64,000 nt of DNA from Sulfurimonas sp. CG01_land_8_20_14_3_00_36_23 (GTDB lineage Bacteria; Campylobacterota; Campylobacteria; Campylobacterales; Sulfurimonadaceae), in NCBI GenBank assembly GCA_002781365.1, contig PETN01000037.1:1-64000 (forward strand). Reading direction: 5' to 3'. A program made the position numbers and the translations under genes. Shown one piece after another: positions 18,169 through 27,760 of the stretch. Positions within the stretch are counted from its first letter, which is position 1. Each line of letters begins with the position of its first letter. The notes below the pieces were generated by a model that saw only the letters and a list, made by a program, of their open reading frames with translations, made no database searches and had not been told where the DNA came from.

Positions 18169-18974
18169 GAGTACTGTTTATAGGAGATATAGTAGGCAAT
18201 CCTGGACGAGAGATGATAAAGAGTCATCTAAAGAGAATCAAAGAGGAACATGCAGTAGATTTTGTTATTGCAAACTATGAAAATGCTTCCCATGGATTCG
18301 GGCTTACTGCAAAAAATGCCAATGAGTTAGTGGCATGTGGAATTGATGTGATGAGTGGTGGAAATCATACTTGGGATAAAAAAGATATTTTGCCTCTTTT
18401 AGATTCGCATGAGATTTTAAGACCACATAACTATCCAAGTGAAGTTCCAGGAACTGGATGTAAGGTTTATGAAGTTTTGGGAGAGAAACTCGCAGTTTTA
18501 AATTTGATGGGTCACTACGCTATGCCTTATACTGACAATGCATTTAGATGTGCACTTACGACTGTGGAAGCACTGCATGCCCAAGGTGTGAAAAATATTT
18601 TTATAGATTTTCATGCAGAGGCTACAAGTGAAAAACGAGCAATGCTTCTTCTCCTTCAAGGCAAAGTAAGTGGCATTATAGGAACACATACTCATGTCTC
18701 TACAGATGATTTTCAAATAGTAGAAGGGACTGCATATCTTACAGATATTGGACTCAGCGGATGCAGAGATAATGTTATAGGTATGGATGAGAAAGTACCA
18801 CTTAAACAGTTTCTTACTGGAATCAAAGGGCACTTTGACATCCCTAAAAAGTGTAAAAAAGTGTTGCAAGTTGCTATTATGGATTTTAGTGATGGGGTCT
18901 GCTCAAATGCATTTAAGCTAAAATATTTTGATGATGGACGAGTGATAGAGACAAAGGCGTGGATGGAAGCGTAA
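18165..18974 (+). CDS. YmdB-family metallophosphoesterase
   Basis: A 269-residue TIGR00282/YmdB family protein. Metal-binding motifs are FIGDIVGNPGREM, NYENASHGFG, GGNHTWDKK, DFHAEATSEK and GTHTHVSTDD. Characterised relatives hydrolyse 2',3'-cyclic nucleotides; the role in Campylobacterota is not established. The start overlaps the mfd stop by four bases, so the two are coupled. A 10-base core of the uptake-like motif lies at 18332-18341. Confidence 0.88.
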   Translation: MRVLFIGDIVGNPGREMIKSHLKRIKEEHAVDFVIANYENASHGFGLTAKNANELVACGIDVMSGGNHTWDKKDILPLLDSHEILRPHNYPSEVPGTGCKVYEVLGEKLAVLNLMGHYAMPYTDNAFRCALTTVEALHAQGVKNIFIDFHAEATSEKRAMLLLLQGKVSGIIGTHTHVSTDDFQIVEGTAYLTDIGLSGCRDNVIGMDEKVPLKQFLTGIKGHFDIPKKCKKVLQVAIMDFSDGVCSNAFKLKYFDDGRVIETKAWMEA

Positions 18975-18978
18975 TCTT

Positions 18979-19470
18979 TTAAGCGGTGCGTTTGTAGTAG
19001 TTCTCATTTGAAATATAGGTGTTTACCATTATATGGCGAATGTTTTTTTCTTTGATATTCTGAATCTCAGGTGAAAGTTTTTTGTCAACAGTTGGTGTTT
19101 GACTCTGTGCAGGATAGGCTTTTCTAAAAAATGAAAATATTTTTGAGTTATCCTGATATGCTGTTTGTGCTTTTTTTATGCTTGAGAAGCTTGTGAACTC
19201 TTGTGTAAGCTCTTTTGACTTACTTAATTCACCCTCTTGATGTGCAAGTTCTTGCTTTTGTCTCTCTAGTTCTATTTTAGTTCCAAAAGATTTATTACTC
19301 AAAACATAATTAACAGGCAGAGCTAAACTTTTTACAAGAGGGACTTCTGTGGTCTCACTCTCTTTTAGAGTAAAGGAAGAAGTGCTGTTTTTTAAAGAGG
19401 TATCTTTCTCTTGAATAGCCTTATCTTTAGCGCTTGTATGAATATAAGTGTTATAAGACGATACAAACAT
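18979..19470 (-). CDS. Uncharacterised coiled-coil protein
   Basis: A 163-residue polar protein with no signal peptide or membrane helix. It has a Ser/Thr-rich N-terminus, a heptad-like segment around residues 60-105 (LERQKQELAHQEGEL) and a Lys-rich end. A perfect GGAGG ribosome site precedes the ATG, which supports it as a real gene. It converges on ymdB with four bases between stops. I do not recognise a family. Confidence 0.6.
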   Translation of the reverse strand: MFVSSYNTYIHTSAKDKAIQEKDTSLKNSTSSFTLKESETTEVPLVKSLALPVNYVLSNKSFGTKIELERQKQELAHQEGELSKSKELTQEFTSFSSIKKAQTAYQDNSKIFSFFRKAYPAQSQTPTVDKKLSPEIQNIKEKNIRHIMVNTYISNENYYKRTA

Positions 19471-19557
19471 AGCAAGCCTCCAAAAATTTTTAAATATTAT
19501 AATCTGTTTTTTGTTAATTTAACGTTAACATGTATCACTTATGTAATCTATTTGCGA

Positions 19558-19563
19558 TACAAT
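19558..19563 (+). promoter_or_regulatory. Possible -10 box for the two-component operon
   Basis: TACAAT in TTTGCGATACAATATTA, 25 bases before the response-regulator ATG. A GTTAAT/ATTAAC-like inverted element lies upstream near 19513-19529. Confidence 0.4.
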
Positions 19564-19588
19564 ATTATATCAAAATAGAGGGCAGTTT

Positions 19589-20263
19589 ATGAGTGCAAAG
19601 ATAGTAATTGTAGAAGATGAAGAGGACTTATTAGAGCTAATAGAGTACACTTTGTCAAAAGATGGATTTGATACGGTAGGCTTTTTAAATACAAAAAATG
19701 TTTCTCAACTCTTAGCAGAGGAGGAGATAGATCTTCTCTTGATGGATAGAAATCTTCCTGGTGTGGAGGGGAGTGAGTTTGTAGAACAACTTCGAAAAGA
19801 TAATATTTTTACTCCAGTTATTTTTTTAAGTGCTAAGAATAGCGATGCAGAGATAGAAGAGGGCTTTATGCGAGGTGCTGATGACTATATAACAAAACCT
19901 TTCAATATGAAAGAACTCACACTCAGAGTTAAAGCACTTCTTCGCAGAACAGCAAAAAAATACCATGAAGGTTCCCTTGCACACAGAGATTTACTTCTAG
20001 ATAAAAATACGAGAACGCTTCTTGTGAATGGGAAAAAAGTAGATATAACAAAACTTGAATTTGATCTTTTATATGAGTTTATCATTAACAAAAACAATGT
20101 GCTTGATCGTGACTATCTTTTAGAAAATGTCTGGGGAGATGGTGAAGTTTATCAATACCGTACAGTCAATGTTGCAATCAATCGTCTCAAAGAGAAAATT
20201 GATCCTGATAAGTCAAAAGAGTATATAGAGACAATTCGTGGAGTTGGATATAAACTGTGCTAA
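19589..20263 (+). CDS. OmpR/PhoB-type response regulator
   Basis: The receiver domain has the acidic pair (VEDEEDLL), the phospho-acceptor Asp in LLLMDRNLPG (about residue 52), the switch Ser (IFLSAKN) and Lys (DYITKPFNM). A C-terminal winged helix follows (residues 125-224, YQYRTVNVAINRLKEKI and GVGYKLC). It should be phosphorylated by the histidine kinase whose start overlaps its end. The regulon cannot be told from sequence. Confidence 0.93.
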   Translation: MSAKIVIVEDEEDLLELIEYTLSKDGFDTVGFLNTKNVSQLLAEEEIDLLLMDRNLPGVEGSEFVEQLRKDNIFTPVIFLSAKNSDAEIEEGFMRGADDYITKPFNMKELTLRVKALLRRTAKKYHEGSLAHRDLLLDKNTRTLLVNGKKVDITKLEFDLLYEFIINKNNVLDRDYLLENVWGDGEVYQYRTVNVAINRLKEKIDPDKSKEYIETIRGVGYKLC

Positions 20264-21651
20264 AAATATACCAGATATTTATACTTAAGTTTTTACTTCT
20301 TTTTGTAGGAACGATTTTTTTATCCTCGATTATTATCTACATATCTTTAAAAGATATTATTATAGAACATAATAAAAATAATCTCAAAAATGCTATTATC
20401 CTTATGGAATTAGAGCTTGATAAAGTGGATGAATTAGACTCTTATGTCGCACAAGTTCATAAACAAACATCTTTAAGAGTGACAATTATTGATAAAGATG
20501 GAGTTGTGATTGGAGAGTCCAATACAGATAAATCAACTATGCAAAACCATGCAAATCGTTATGAAGTGATGCATTCTAATAAAGATGAATTTGCACATGT
20601 TACTAGATATTCAAAAACTCTTAAAGTTGATTTTTTATATGTAGTGCATAAAACGTTATATAAAAATCAACCAATCTATCTGAGACTCTCCATGAGTTTA
20701 TCTCAGGTGATGCGTGACTACTACTCTTTATGGTCAAAGTTGGCAACTGCTTTTGTTTTTATGATTTTGATTGCTTTTTATATTTCAAAGTTGATGAGTC
20801 ATAGAATTATCTATGATATAGAACAAATTACAAGCTATTTAGATGAGATTTCAAGTAAAAATTATAGGGCAGTGATAAAAACAAAATATTTTTATGAGTT
20901 TTTGCAAATCTCATTAATGCTTAAAAACCTTGTAAAAAAACTTACTACCCGTGAGAAACAAAAGCGAAAATATACTGCTAAGTTACGGCTTATGAATAAG
21001 CAGAGAAATGATATATTATCTGCAATCTCTCATGAGTTTAAAAATCCTGTTGCATCTATAATAGGATATGCACAGACGCTTGAAGAGGACCCAGATATCT
21101 CCCCTAAAATCCGTGCAAAATTTTTAGAAAAGATAAGTTCTAATGGAGATAAAATATCTAAAATGCTTGATAGATTGGCACTCTCTGTGAAGCTTGAAAA
21201 CAGTGATATAGAGATAAAAGAGAGCCTGTTTGACCTTAAAAGCTTAGCAGAAGAGGTGATGGCAAACCTCTCTTTAAAATACAAAGAGAGAGAGCTTATT
21301 GTAAAGGGTGAGAGTACGCTTATCAATGCAGATAAAACAATGATAGAACTTGTCCTCATAAATCTTATAGACAACGCTCTTAAATACTCACAGAGTGATG
21401 TGACTCTGTTTATAGATGATACGCATGTTCGCGTTATAGATAGGGGAATAGGGATTAAAGAGGATGAAATCTCTAAGATTACAGGAAAGTTTTATAGGGT
21501 TCAAAAAAATAGTTGGGATAACTCTATGGGAATAGGCTTAGCGATGGTGAGTTATATTCTACGTGCACATCACTCAAGTTTAGAGATAGAGTCTGTGTAT
21601 GCCCAAGGTTCAACTTTTAGTTTTAATATTCAAGCGATGATGAAATCATAG
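20257..21651 (+). CDS. Sensor histidine kinase
   Basis: A 464-residue membrane kinase with two membrane helices (about residues 7-30 and 165-185) enclosing a periplasmic sensor domain. Then follow an H-box (SAISHEFKNPVASIIG), N-box (LINLIDNALKYS) and G-boxes (DRGIGIKEDE, GIGLAMVSYIL). It starts at GTG, overlapping the regulator gene by seven bases, so the pair is an operon. The signal is unknown. Confidence 0.93.
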   Translation: MLKIYQIFILKFLLLFVGTIFLSSIIIYISLKDIIIEHNKNNLKNAIILMELELDKVDELDSYVAQVHKQTSLRVTIIDKDGVVIGESNTDKSTMQNHANRYEVMHSNKDEFAHVTRYSKTLKVDFLYVVHKTLYKNQPIYLRLSMSLSQVMRDYYSLWSKLATAFVFMILIAFYISKLMSHRIIYDIEQITSYLDEISSKNYRAVIKTKYFYEFLQISLMLKNLVKKLTTREKQKRKYTAKLRLMNKQRNDILSAISHEFKNPVASIIGYAQTLEEDPDISPKIRAKFLEKISSNGDKISKMLDRLALSVKLENSDIEIKESLFDLKSLAEEVMANLSLKYKERELIVKGESTLINADKTMIELVLINLIDNALKYSQSDVTLFIDDTHVRVIDRGIGIKEDEISKITGKFYRVQKNSWDNSMGIGLAMVSYILRAHHSSLEIESVYAQGSTFSFNIQAMMKS

Positions 21652-21690
21652 CATTTTGCAATATTTTTAGAGTTAGATTTCTCCTTTGGT

Positions 21691-21717
21691 TATAGTGCTA
21701 CTTGAATTAACAAGTAG
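21691..21717 (+). promoter_or_regulatory. Promoter and inverted-repeat operator of the mini-repressor gene
   Basis: TATAGT (21691-21696) is followed at once by the inverted repeat CTACTTG-AATTAA-CAAGTAG (21698-21717). The repeat covers the expected transcription start, nine bases before the HTH gene. This suits autoregulation by that protein. Confidence 0.5.
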
Positions 21718-21725
21718 GACTTCCA

Positions 21726-21938
21726 ATGAAAAGTTTTCACTCTATCATAGCTGTGTTAAGAGCGTATTTAGCAAATAGTAAAGATATAAAAATTTTAGAT
21801 AAAGATGTGGCAAAAGCCTTGGGAATGTCGCAGGCAAACTTTGCGACACTTAAAAGAAGGAATAGTATTCCTTATGAAAATATTTTGGAGTTTTGCAAAA
21901 AAGAGGAGCTCTGCTGTTTAGATATTTTTTATGATTAG
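21726..21938 (+). CDS. Small HTH (CI-repressor-like) DNA-binding protein
   Basis: The 70-residue protein is essentially one helix-turn-helix domain: LDKDVAKALGMSQANFATLKRR is the HTH, and the end (LEFCKKEELCCLDIFYD) resembles the N-terminal domain of phage CI-type repressors found singly in many Campylobacterota. There is no effector or dimer domain beyond it. An inverted repeat over its promoter suggests self-regulation. It converges on dnaX with two bases between stops. Confidence 0.75.
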   Translation: MKSFHSIIAVLRAYLANSKDIKILDKDVAKALGMSQANFATLKRRNSIPYENILEFCKKEELCCLDIFYD

Positions 21939-21940
21939 CT

Positions 21941-23683
21941 TTATATCTTTGATTGAACGGTTACCTTTCTAGCTTCAAAGAGCTCTATGGCTTTTTGAAC
22001 CATAGGCTCTTCCATGATGTCTGTACCATTTATTTCTTTTGTTGCGTCTTCACTTTCTGTGCAGTTTGTGACACAGCTTGCACTTCCACCCATCTCAGCA
22101 TCTTCTATCATCGAACTGCTTTGTGCGTTGGGTATGAAGGGTTGCTCTCTTGCTTGTGGGGTTTCTTCTTGCTGCGTAGGAACTGGAATTACGTCATTTT
22201 TTTTTTCTTCAATTTCCTCTGAACAAGCAACACCTTTAATCTTTGTCTCAAAGCCAAAGAGTTCTCGAACGAGTTGTTTTATCACTGTATATCCATGTTT
22301 GAGTGCTTTTTTACACTCTTCATTGGCACAACTCTCCCATGTCAAAACATTCTCTTCGTAGGAAATAAACTTGATGTTATTTGTAAAACACTCCCCAAGC
22401 GCATAGTTTCTATCTTTAATTTTTACTACAAGTGCTTCAAAAGTTTTGGCATGTGGATTTGGCATGTGGAAATCTTCACTAGGAAGAGTCTCCTCCTCTG
22501 CTTTGGCATGTGGAAACTCTTCAGCAGGCATAGCAGGTGCTTGCTCTTCCTCTTGTATAGGTGTTTTCTCTGGTGTTGCAGTTTGTATCTTGATGGTAGA
22601 TATCTCAGGGCGCTGTATCTCTTTTTGAAGCGACTCAATCATCTGGTCCACCTCTTTGATTCGAAGGGCTTCAACCATTTTGAAAAAGATAAGGGAGAGC
22701 ACAAAGGAGCCTTCAGCATTAATACTAAAAAGATATTTTGAGTCACTTAAGATTCTAAAAAACCTATCTAAGACTAGGGTAGAAAAGAGAGCATCTTGAT
22801 TATACATTCTCTCTTTGAGATAGGCGATAAGCTCATCTACAACCATCTCCGCTTCATAATCCTCGAGTATTTTTGTGTACTCCACCAACTGTGCATAGTT
22901 TTTTGAAAATACAGCACTAAATAAATCTGCAATAAATTTAGGATCTACAAGTCCAAGCATATCTGTGACTGTTTGAACATCTACATGCCCTTTGGAGTAG
23001 ATGATAGCTTGGTCTAGAAGTGTGAGTGTATCTCTAAGACTTCCACTTCCGCTTCTTGCAAGTATCTCTAGTGCAGCACTCTCATACTGTAGATTTTCAA
23101 GGTGTAAAATATGCGCCAAATGATCCACAATTTTGTTTGTTGCAATACTCTTAAATCGAAAGTGTTGCGTTCGACTTAGGATGGTTGCCGGAAGTTTAAG
23201 TGGGTCTGTTGTCGCTAAGATAAACTTCACATAAGAAGGAGGCTCTTCAAGCGTTTTTAGAAGTGCATTAAAAGCCTCTTTTGTGAGCATGTGGACTTCA
23301 TCGATGATAAAGATTTTAAATCTTGCCGTGGCAGGTTTATACTTCGTTTGCTCTACCAAGTCTCTGATGTCATCTATCTTTCTTGAAGAAGCACCATCCA
23401 TCTCCACAATATCCATGTGACGGTTTTGTAGTGCAAGTGTACAATTTTGACAAACACCACAAGGCTGGTGTGTCATGCCATCTTCACAGATAAGCGCTTT
23501 GGCAAATATACGCGCAGTTGAAGTTTTTCCACTCCCTCGAAGTCCTGAAAAAAGGTAGGCATGGGAGAGACGGTTGGAGTCAAGTGCAAGTGAAAGCGTT
23601 TGTGAAATAGTCTCTTGACCGATAAGCTCATCAAAGTTAGTAGGGCGATATTTTCTTGCTAATACTTCTGACTTATCTTTCAA
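21941..23683 (-). CDS. dnaX: DNA polymerase III gamma/tau subunit
   Basis: The clamp-loader ATPase has Walker A (GLRGSGKTSTARI), a four-Cys zinc module (CEDGMTHQPCGVCQNC), DEVHMLTKEAFNALLKTLEEPP and the sensor-1 region LATTDPLKLP. Residues about 370-430 form a Pro/Glu-rich linker holding three uptake-like sites. An A10 run in the coding strand (22197-22206) falls near codon 494. Gain or loss of one base meets a stop within three codons, so slippage would give a form lacking the last 85 residues. The full protein is 580 residues. Confidence 0.95.
   Translation of the reverse strand: MKDKSEVLARKYRPTNFDELIGQETISQTLSLALDSNRLSHAYLFSGLRGSGKTSTARIFAKALICEDGMTHQPCGVCQNCTLALQNRHMDIVEMDGASSRKIDDIRDLVEQTKYKPATARFKIFIIDEVHMLTKEAFNALLKTLEEPPSYVKFILATTDPLKLPATILSRTQHFRFKSIATNKIVDHLAHILHLENLQYESAALEILARSGSGSLRDTLTLLDQAIIYSKGHVDVQTVTDMLGLVDPKFIADLFSAVFSKNYAQLVEYTKILEDYEAEMVVDELIAYLKERMYNQDALFSTLVLDRFFRILSDSKYLFSINAEGSFVLSLIFFKMVEALRIKEVDQMIESLQKEIQRPEISTIKIQTATPEKTPIQEEEQAPAMPAEEFPHAKAEEETLPSEDFHMPNPHAKTFEALVVKIKDRNYALGECFTNNIKFISYEENVLTWESCANEECKKALKHGYTVIKQLVRELFGFETKIKGVACSEEIEEKKNDVIPVPTQQEETPQAREQPFIPNAQSSSMIEDAEMGGSASCVTNCTESEDATKEINGTDIMEEPMVQKAIELFEARKVTVQSKI
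22461..22472 (+). repeat. Uptake-like 12-mer, copy 5
   Basis: Exact copy in the dnaX linker, read as FHMP. A 10-base core copy abuts it at 22448-22457 in the same orientation, making a short tandem. Confidence 0.9.
22505..22516 (+). repeat. Uptake-like 12-mer, copy 6
   Basis: Exact copy in the dnaX linker, read as FPHA; the third site within 70 bases. Confidence 0.9.
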
Positions 23684-23739
23684 ATAAATACTCCATTTTT
23701 AAGTAAAATGATTTTAGCATTTAATGGGTTAAAATATTA

Positions 23740-25500
23740 TCAAAGCAGCGTACTAATCGAAATATTGTTTGAAGCATTTTTTGCAACTTTTTTTTGAAGA
23801 GATAAAATGTTGTTTATATCTGAGCTAGATCGATTGGATGTTTTTTGCTCTATAAATATTGCGGATGCACTTACAGTTGAAAGTGGAAATTTTTTCATAT
23901 TTCCATCCCTGTCTTTACTTACAATAGACTCTTTTTCTCTATCTTCTAAAGAGTAAAATGATTTGACATCCTCCGTAAAAATTTTAATAATAAGGAGTAT
24001 CTTTTCTATAAATTGTTTGCTCTCTTCCTCTTTAAACTCTATGGCAATAAAAAAGTCATCTCCGCCAATATGGGCAATAAAAAACTCTTTTGCCAAATGT
24101 TTTTTTAGAATCTCTGCAAACAACAAGATAACTCTGTCTCCATTTCTAAAACCATAAACATCATTAAATGCTTTGAAGTTATCTAAGTCAAAATAGCATA
24201 GCATAAAATTGTTTCTACTTTTAGAGATTTTTTCAATATACCTCTCAATCATGGTATTCCCAGGAAGTTTTGTTAAAGGGTTCTGTTCTCTTGCAAAAAG
24301 GAGGTTCTCCTCATTCATTATATTAATAATTGCTCTAGCAGAGAGCCAACCATAGTATTTAGAATTTTTTGTGACAATGGTGCCTATCGCCTCTTTGTTG
24401 TTGGAGAAGAGTTCTATAATAGTTGCAATATCACTATTTACATCCGTAAAAGAGCAGGGCTTAATGAGATTTTTGAGTTTGGATTTGCTATTGGTGTCAT
24501 TTTTGATAAGTGAAATTCCATATGGGGAGTATAAAAAATCTTTAATCTGTTGCTCTTCTATAATCCCAATGGGCTCATTGTCCATATCAACAATTGGAAC
24601 CACTGAAATCTCTTTGTTCTTTTTAAAATACTCAACGACATAATCCATTTTTGTTCTGATGTTAATTGGAGCTACTTTAATGAGATGTTTTTTTATATTT
24701 GAATCGTTAGCGGAGTCTCTTTTAGAGCTGTTAATCAATTCAATGATGTCAGCGTAGTTTTGGATTATCTCTATTGGATTGAGTGTTGGTCTTTGAACAA
24801 GGTAACCTTGGGCTAAATTACAGCCAAGCTCTTTACAGATAAAATACTCCTCTTTTGTCTCAACACCCTCTGCAACTACTTTGATGCCAAGTTGTATGCA
24901 GAGATTGATGATGTTTCTGACAATTAACTTCTTTTTGATATTTTTTTCTATGTTTGAGAGAAAGAATCTATCAATTTTTAAGATGTCAGGTGCACTGTTG
25001 TAGAGAAGTTTGTATCCAGAGTGACCAGTTCCAAAGTCATCCAGAGCGATTGAGAAGTTTTCTTGTTGATAGTGGCTTAAAACAGCGCTTATATCACAGT
25101 GTCTTGAAATCTCATGTCGTTCTGAAATCTCAAAGCAGATATTATCTTTCTTTAAATTGAATTTTTCGAGTATTTTCTCAGTATTACCTGTTTCAAAGTC
25201 ACTCATCTCAAAAAGACGGTTATCTAAATTATAAAAGAGTTTCATATCTTCGTAGTGATTTATCTCTGTAAATTTTTGAATCGTCTTTTCTCGTAGGGCA
25301 AGGTCAAAAGCATAGAGGATTCCCTCATCATACACTGCATCAAAGATATGAAAAATTGATTTAAATCCTATATTATTATGATTTCTTAAAAGAGCCTCGA
25401 CAGCATATATCTTTCCTGTATGAATATTGATAATTGGCTGAAATGCTATATCTAAAATTGCTAAGTTCTCAAGCCATTTCGTGGGCAATTTGTTTTTCAT
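23740..25500 (-). CDS. EAL-CBS-CBS-GGDEF c-di-GMP turnover protein
   Basis: The 586-residue soluble protein has an N-terminal EAL phosphodiesterase domain (VEALLRN, NLDNRLFE, EISERHE, LDDFGTGHSG, LKIDRFFL, AEGVET), with the main catalytic residues present. Two CBS motifs follow (about residues 270-395), then a C-terminal GGDEF domain with HIGGDDFFIAI. Both halves look potentially active. The CBS pair may bind an adenine nucleotide and tune the balance, which is inference. The EAL-first order is less usual than GGDEF-EAL. Confidence 0.9.
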   Translation of the reverse strand: MKNKLPTKWLENLAILDIAFQPIINIHTGKIYAVEALLRNHNNIGFKSIFHIFDAVYDEGILYAFDLALREKTIQKFTEINHYEDMKLFYNLDNRLFEMSDFETGNTEKILEKFNLKKDNICFEISERHEISRHCDISAVLSHYQQENFSIALDDFGTGHSGYKLLYNSAPDILKIDRFFLSNIEKNIKKKLIVRNIINLCIQLGIKVVAEGVETKEEYFICKELGCNLAQGYLVQRPTLNPIEIIQNYADIIELINSSKRDSANDSNIKKHLIKVAPINIRTKMDYVVEYFKKNKEISVVPIVDMDNEPIGIIEEQQIKDFLYSPYGISLIKNDTNSKSKLKNLIKPCSFTDVNSDIATIIELFSNNKEAIGTIVTKNSKYYGWLSARAIINIMNEENLLFAREQNPLTKLPGNTMIERYIEKISKSRNNFMLCYFDLDNFKAFNDVYGFRNGDRVILLFAEILKKHLAKEFFIAHIGGDDFFIAIEFKEEESKQFIEKILLIIKIFTEDVKSFYSLEDREKESIVSKDRDGNMKKFPLSTVSASAIFIEQKTSNRSSSDINNILSLQKKVAKNASNNISISTLL

Positions 25501-25551
25501 AGAAGAAGTGTAATCTGAAAATATTTCAGTAGGGTTACAAAAAAGAGGTGC

Positions 25552-26295
25552 TTAAAGAGATAACCACTTTTTAGCAATATTGCGAAGTGCTTCAGGGTTT
25601 TCTGAGGCAAAAAATTGGAGTTGAGGGTTCTTGTATTTGGTTTTAAAAACAAACTCTTTTTCTAACTGCTCAACAATTGCATCCCCTGAGTGAATCAGAA
25701 GTGTCTCTTTGCCAAAGTAGGTCTGTAGAGCATCTGAGAGGAGAGGGAAGTGTGTACATCCTAAAATTACAGCATGTGGAATTGTGAGCTCTTTAAAGTA
25801 GTGCTCAAATGTAGAGTTTATAATTTCACCGCTATATATCTCCTCTTCAACAATTGGCACCAAGAGTCCTGTTGCTTTTGCCTGAAGATTTTTAAAGCCT
25901 AATTTAGAGAGCCCTAGTTCATACGCTTTTGACTTTACGGTTGCTTTTGTACCTAAAATCAGAATATTTGAATCTTTATCGCTGATGGAGTTTTTTGTAG
26001 CTAAGATACCCGCTTCTACAACACCTATAACAGGGCAAGAAGAGGTCTCTCGCATCTCATCAAGTGCGTAAGCACTCACTGTATTGCAGGCAACTATAAT
26101 AAGGTCAAGTTTAAAGTTTTTGAAAAACTCTACTGCTTCAATAGCATAACGGATAATCGTATTTTTATCTTTTATCCCATAAGGAACACGGGCAGTATCA
26201 CCGAAGTAGATTATCTCTTCAAAGAGTTGATGTTCTAAGAGCGACTTAACAACAGTTAAGCCACCGATTCCACTATCAAATACACCAACTTTCAT
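25552..26295 (-). CDS. murI: Glutamate racemase
   Basis: MurI supplies D-glutamate for peptidoglycan. The two catalytic cysteines are in VACNTVSA and LGCTHFPLL, with the opening motif VFDSGIGGLTV. At 247 residues it is of normal length. It lies two bases after rho, so the two are probably cotranscribed. A one-mismatch uptake-like site sits at about 25772-25782 in the LGCTHF region. Confidence 0.95.
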   Translation of the reverse strand: MKVGVFDSGIGGLTVVKSLLEHQLFEEIIYFGDTARVPYGIKDKNTIIRYAIEAVEFFKNFKLDLIIVACNTVSAYALDEMRETSSCPVIGVVEAGILATKNSISDKDSNILILGTKATVKSKAYELGLSKLGFKNLQAKATGLLVPIVEEEIYSGEIINSTFEHYFKELTIPHAVILGCTHFPLLSDALQTYFGKETLLIHSGDAIVEQLEKEFVFKTKYKNPQLQFFASENPEALRNIAKKWLSL

Positions 26296-26297
26296 TT

Positions 26298-27647
26298 TTA
26301 GGCGTTGTGGTTCATGCTTTCAAGGAACTCTTCATTCGTCGCATTTTTACCCATTGTAGTGTAGATAAATTTAAGAGCTTCGACTTCATTGTCTTGTTTA
26401 TGAAGCATTTGACGAAGGATAAATACTTTTTGTAGAACTTCAGGACCGATAAGAAGTTCATCTTTTCTCGTACCAGACTTAAGAATGTCAATGGCTGGGA
26501 AGATACGTCTCTCAGCGATTTTTCTATCAAGAACCACTTCCGAGTTACCAGTTCCTTTGAACTCTTCAAAGATAACTTCATCCATCTTGCTTCCAGTATC
26601 CACAAGTGCAGTAGCGATAATTGTTAAACTTCCGCCTTTTTCTATGTTACGCGCAGCTCCGAAGAATCTTTTTGGTTTGTGAAGTGCATTTGCATCCACA
26701 CCACCCGAGAGTACTTTACCACTTGATGGAGTCACTGTGTTATATGCACGTGCAAGACGCGTGATAGAGTCAAGAAGGATGACAACATCTTTGCCAAGCT
26801 CAACACGTCTTTTTGCTTTTTCTATAACCATCTCAGCTACTTTGACATGATTTTTCGCAGGCATATCAAAGGTTGAACTGTAAACTTCACCTTTGACACT
26901 TCTCTCCATATCTGTTACCTCTTCAGGTCGCTCATCCACAAGAAGAACCATCAAATCTATCTCAGGGTGGTTTGTAGAGATTCCATGTGCAATCTCTTTT
27001 AAAAGTTCTGTTTTACCACTTCTTGGAGGTGCAACAACAAGACCACGTTGCCCTTTACCAATAGGAGCAAATAAATCCATCATACGACCTGTTAAACCTT
27101 TTTCACGGTACTCTAATTTGATTTGGTCGAGTGCATAAAGTGGAGTTAGATTTTCAAAAAGAGGTCTTTTCTTACTCTCTTCTGGTGGGAGTGAGTTTAC
27201 AGCTTCTATTTTAATCAAAGCATAGTAGCGCTCTTGCTCTTTAGGAGGTCTTACTTGACCTGTAACAACATCTCCATTTCTTAGAGCAAATCTTTTGATT
27301 TGAGTATTTGAAACATAGGCATCATTGATACTCTCATTAAAACTTTTATCAATGGAGCGGATAAATCCATAACCATCTTGCATTATCTCTAAAATACCAC
27401 TAAAAAGGATAAACCCACCCTGTGCAGTTTGAGCTTTTAAAATTTCAAAGATAACATCTTGTCTTTTGAGCTCATTTGGGTCTTCTACATTGAGTTCTGT
27501 AGCAATTGCAACTAACTCTTCAATACTTTTAATACGAAGGTCATCTATAGTAGCACCTTGTGCAGGTGTGTGAGAACGAGATTTAGTGCTTGTTTTAGGT
27601 GCAGTTTTTGGGGTTTTGCGAGGTTGTTGTGAATTGTTTTCACTCAT
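26298..27647 (-). CDS. rho: Transcription termination factor Rho
   Basis: The N-terminal 50 residues are basic, Ser/Thr/Pro-rich and disordered ([19 protein letters not shown]). Then come the Rho N-terminal helix bundle ([19 protein letters not shown]), the cold-shock-type RNA-binding fold (GYGFIRS), Walker A ([11 protein letters not shown]), Walker B ([16 protein letters not shown]) and the R-loop/Q-loop region ([21 protein letters not shown]). It has 449 residues. Confidence 0.97.
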   Translation of the reverse strand: MSENNSQQPRKTPKTAPKTSTKSRSHTPAQGATIDDLRIKSIEELVAIATELNVEDPNELKRQDVIFEILKAQTAQGGFILFSGILEIMQDGYGFIRSIDKSFNESINDAYVSNTQIKRFALRNGDVVTGQVRPPKEQERYYALIKIEAVNSLPPEESKKRPLFENLTPLYALDQIKLEYREKGLTGRMMDLFAPIGKGQRGLVVAPPRSGKTELLKEIAHGISTNHPEIDLMVLLVDERPEEVTDMERSVKGEVYSSTFDMPAKNHVKVAEMVIEKAKRRVELGKDVVILLDSITRLARAYNTVTPSSGKVLSGGVDANALHKPKRFFGAARNIEKGGSLTIIATALVDTGSKMDEVIFEEFKGTGNSEVVLDRKIAERRIFPAIDILKSGTRKDELLIGPEVLQKVFILRQMLHKQDNEVEALKFIYTTMGKNATNEEFLESMNHNA

Positions 27648-27760
27648 AAAGTAAGTACCTTGATGTAATTGAGATTTTTTCTAGGAAAGGGTTGTATGTT
27701 TTAATGACACATTTTACACTATTAAAAGTATGAAAGTCAAGTTTAGGGTTCTGTGGTATC

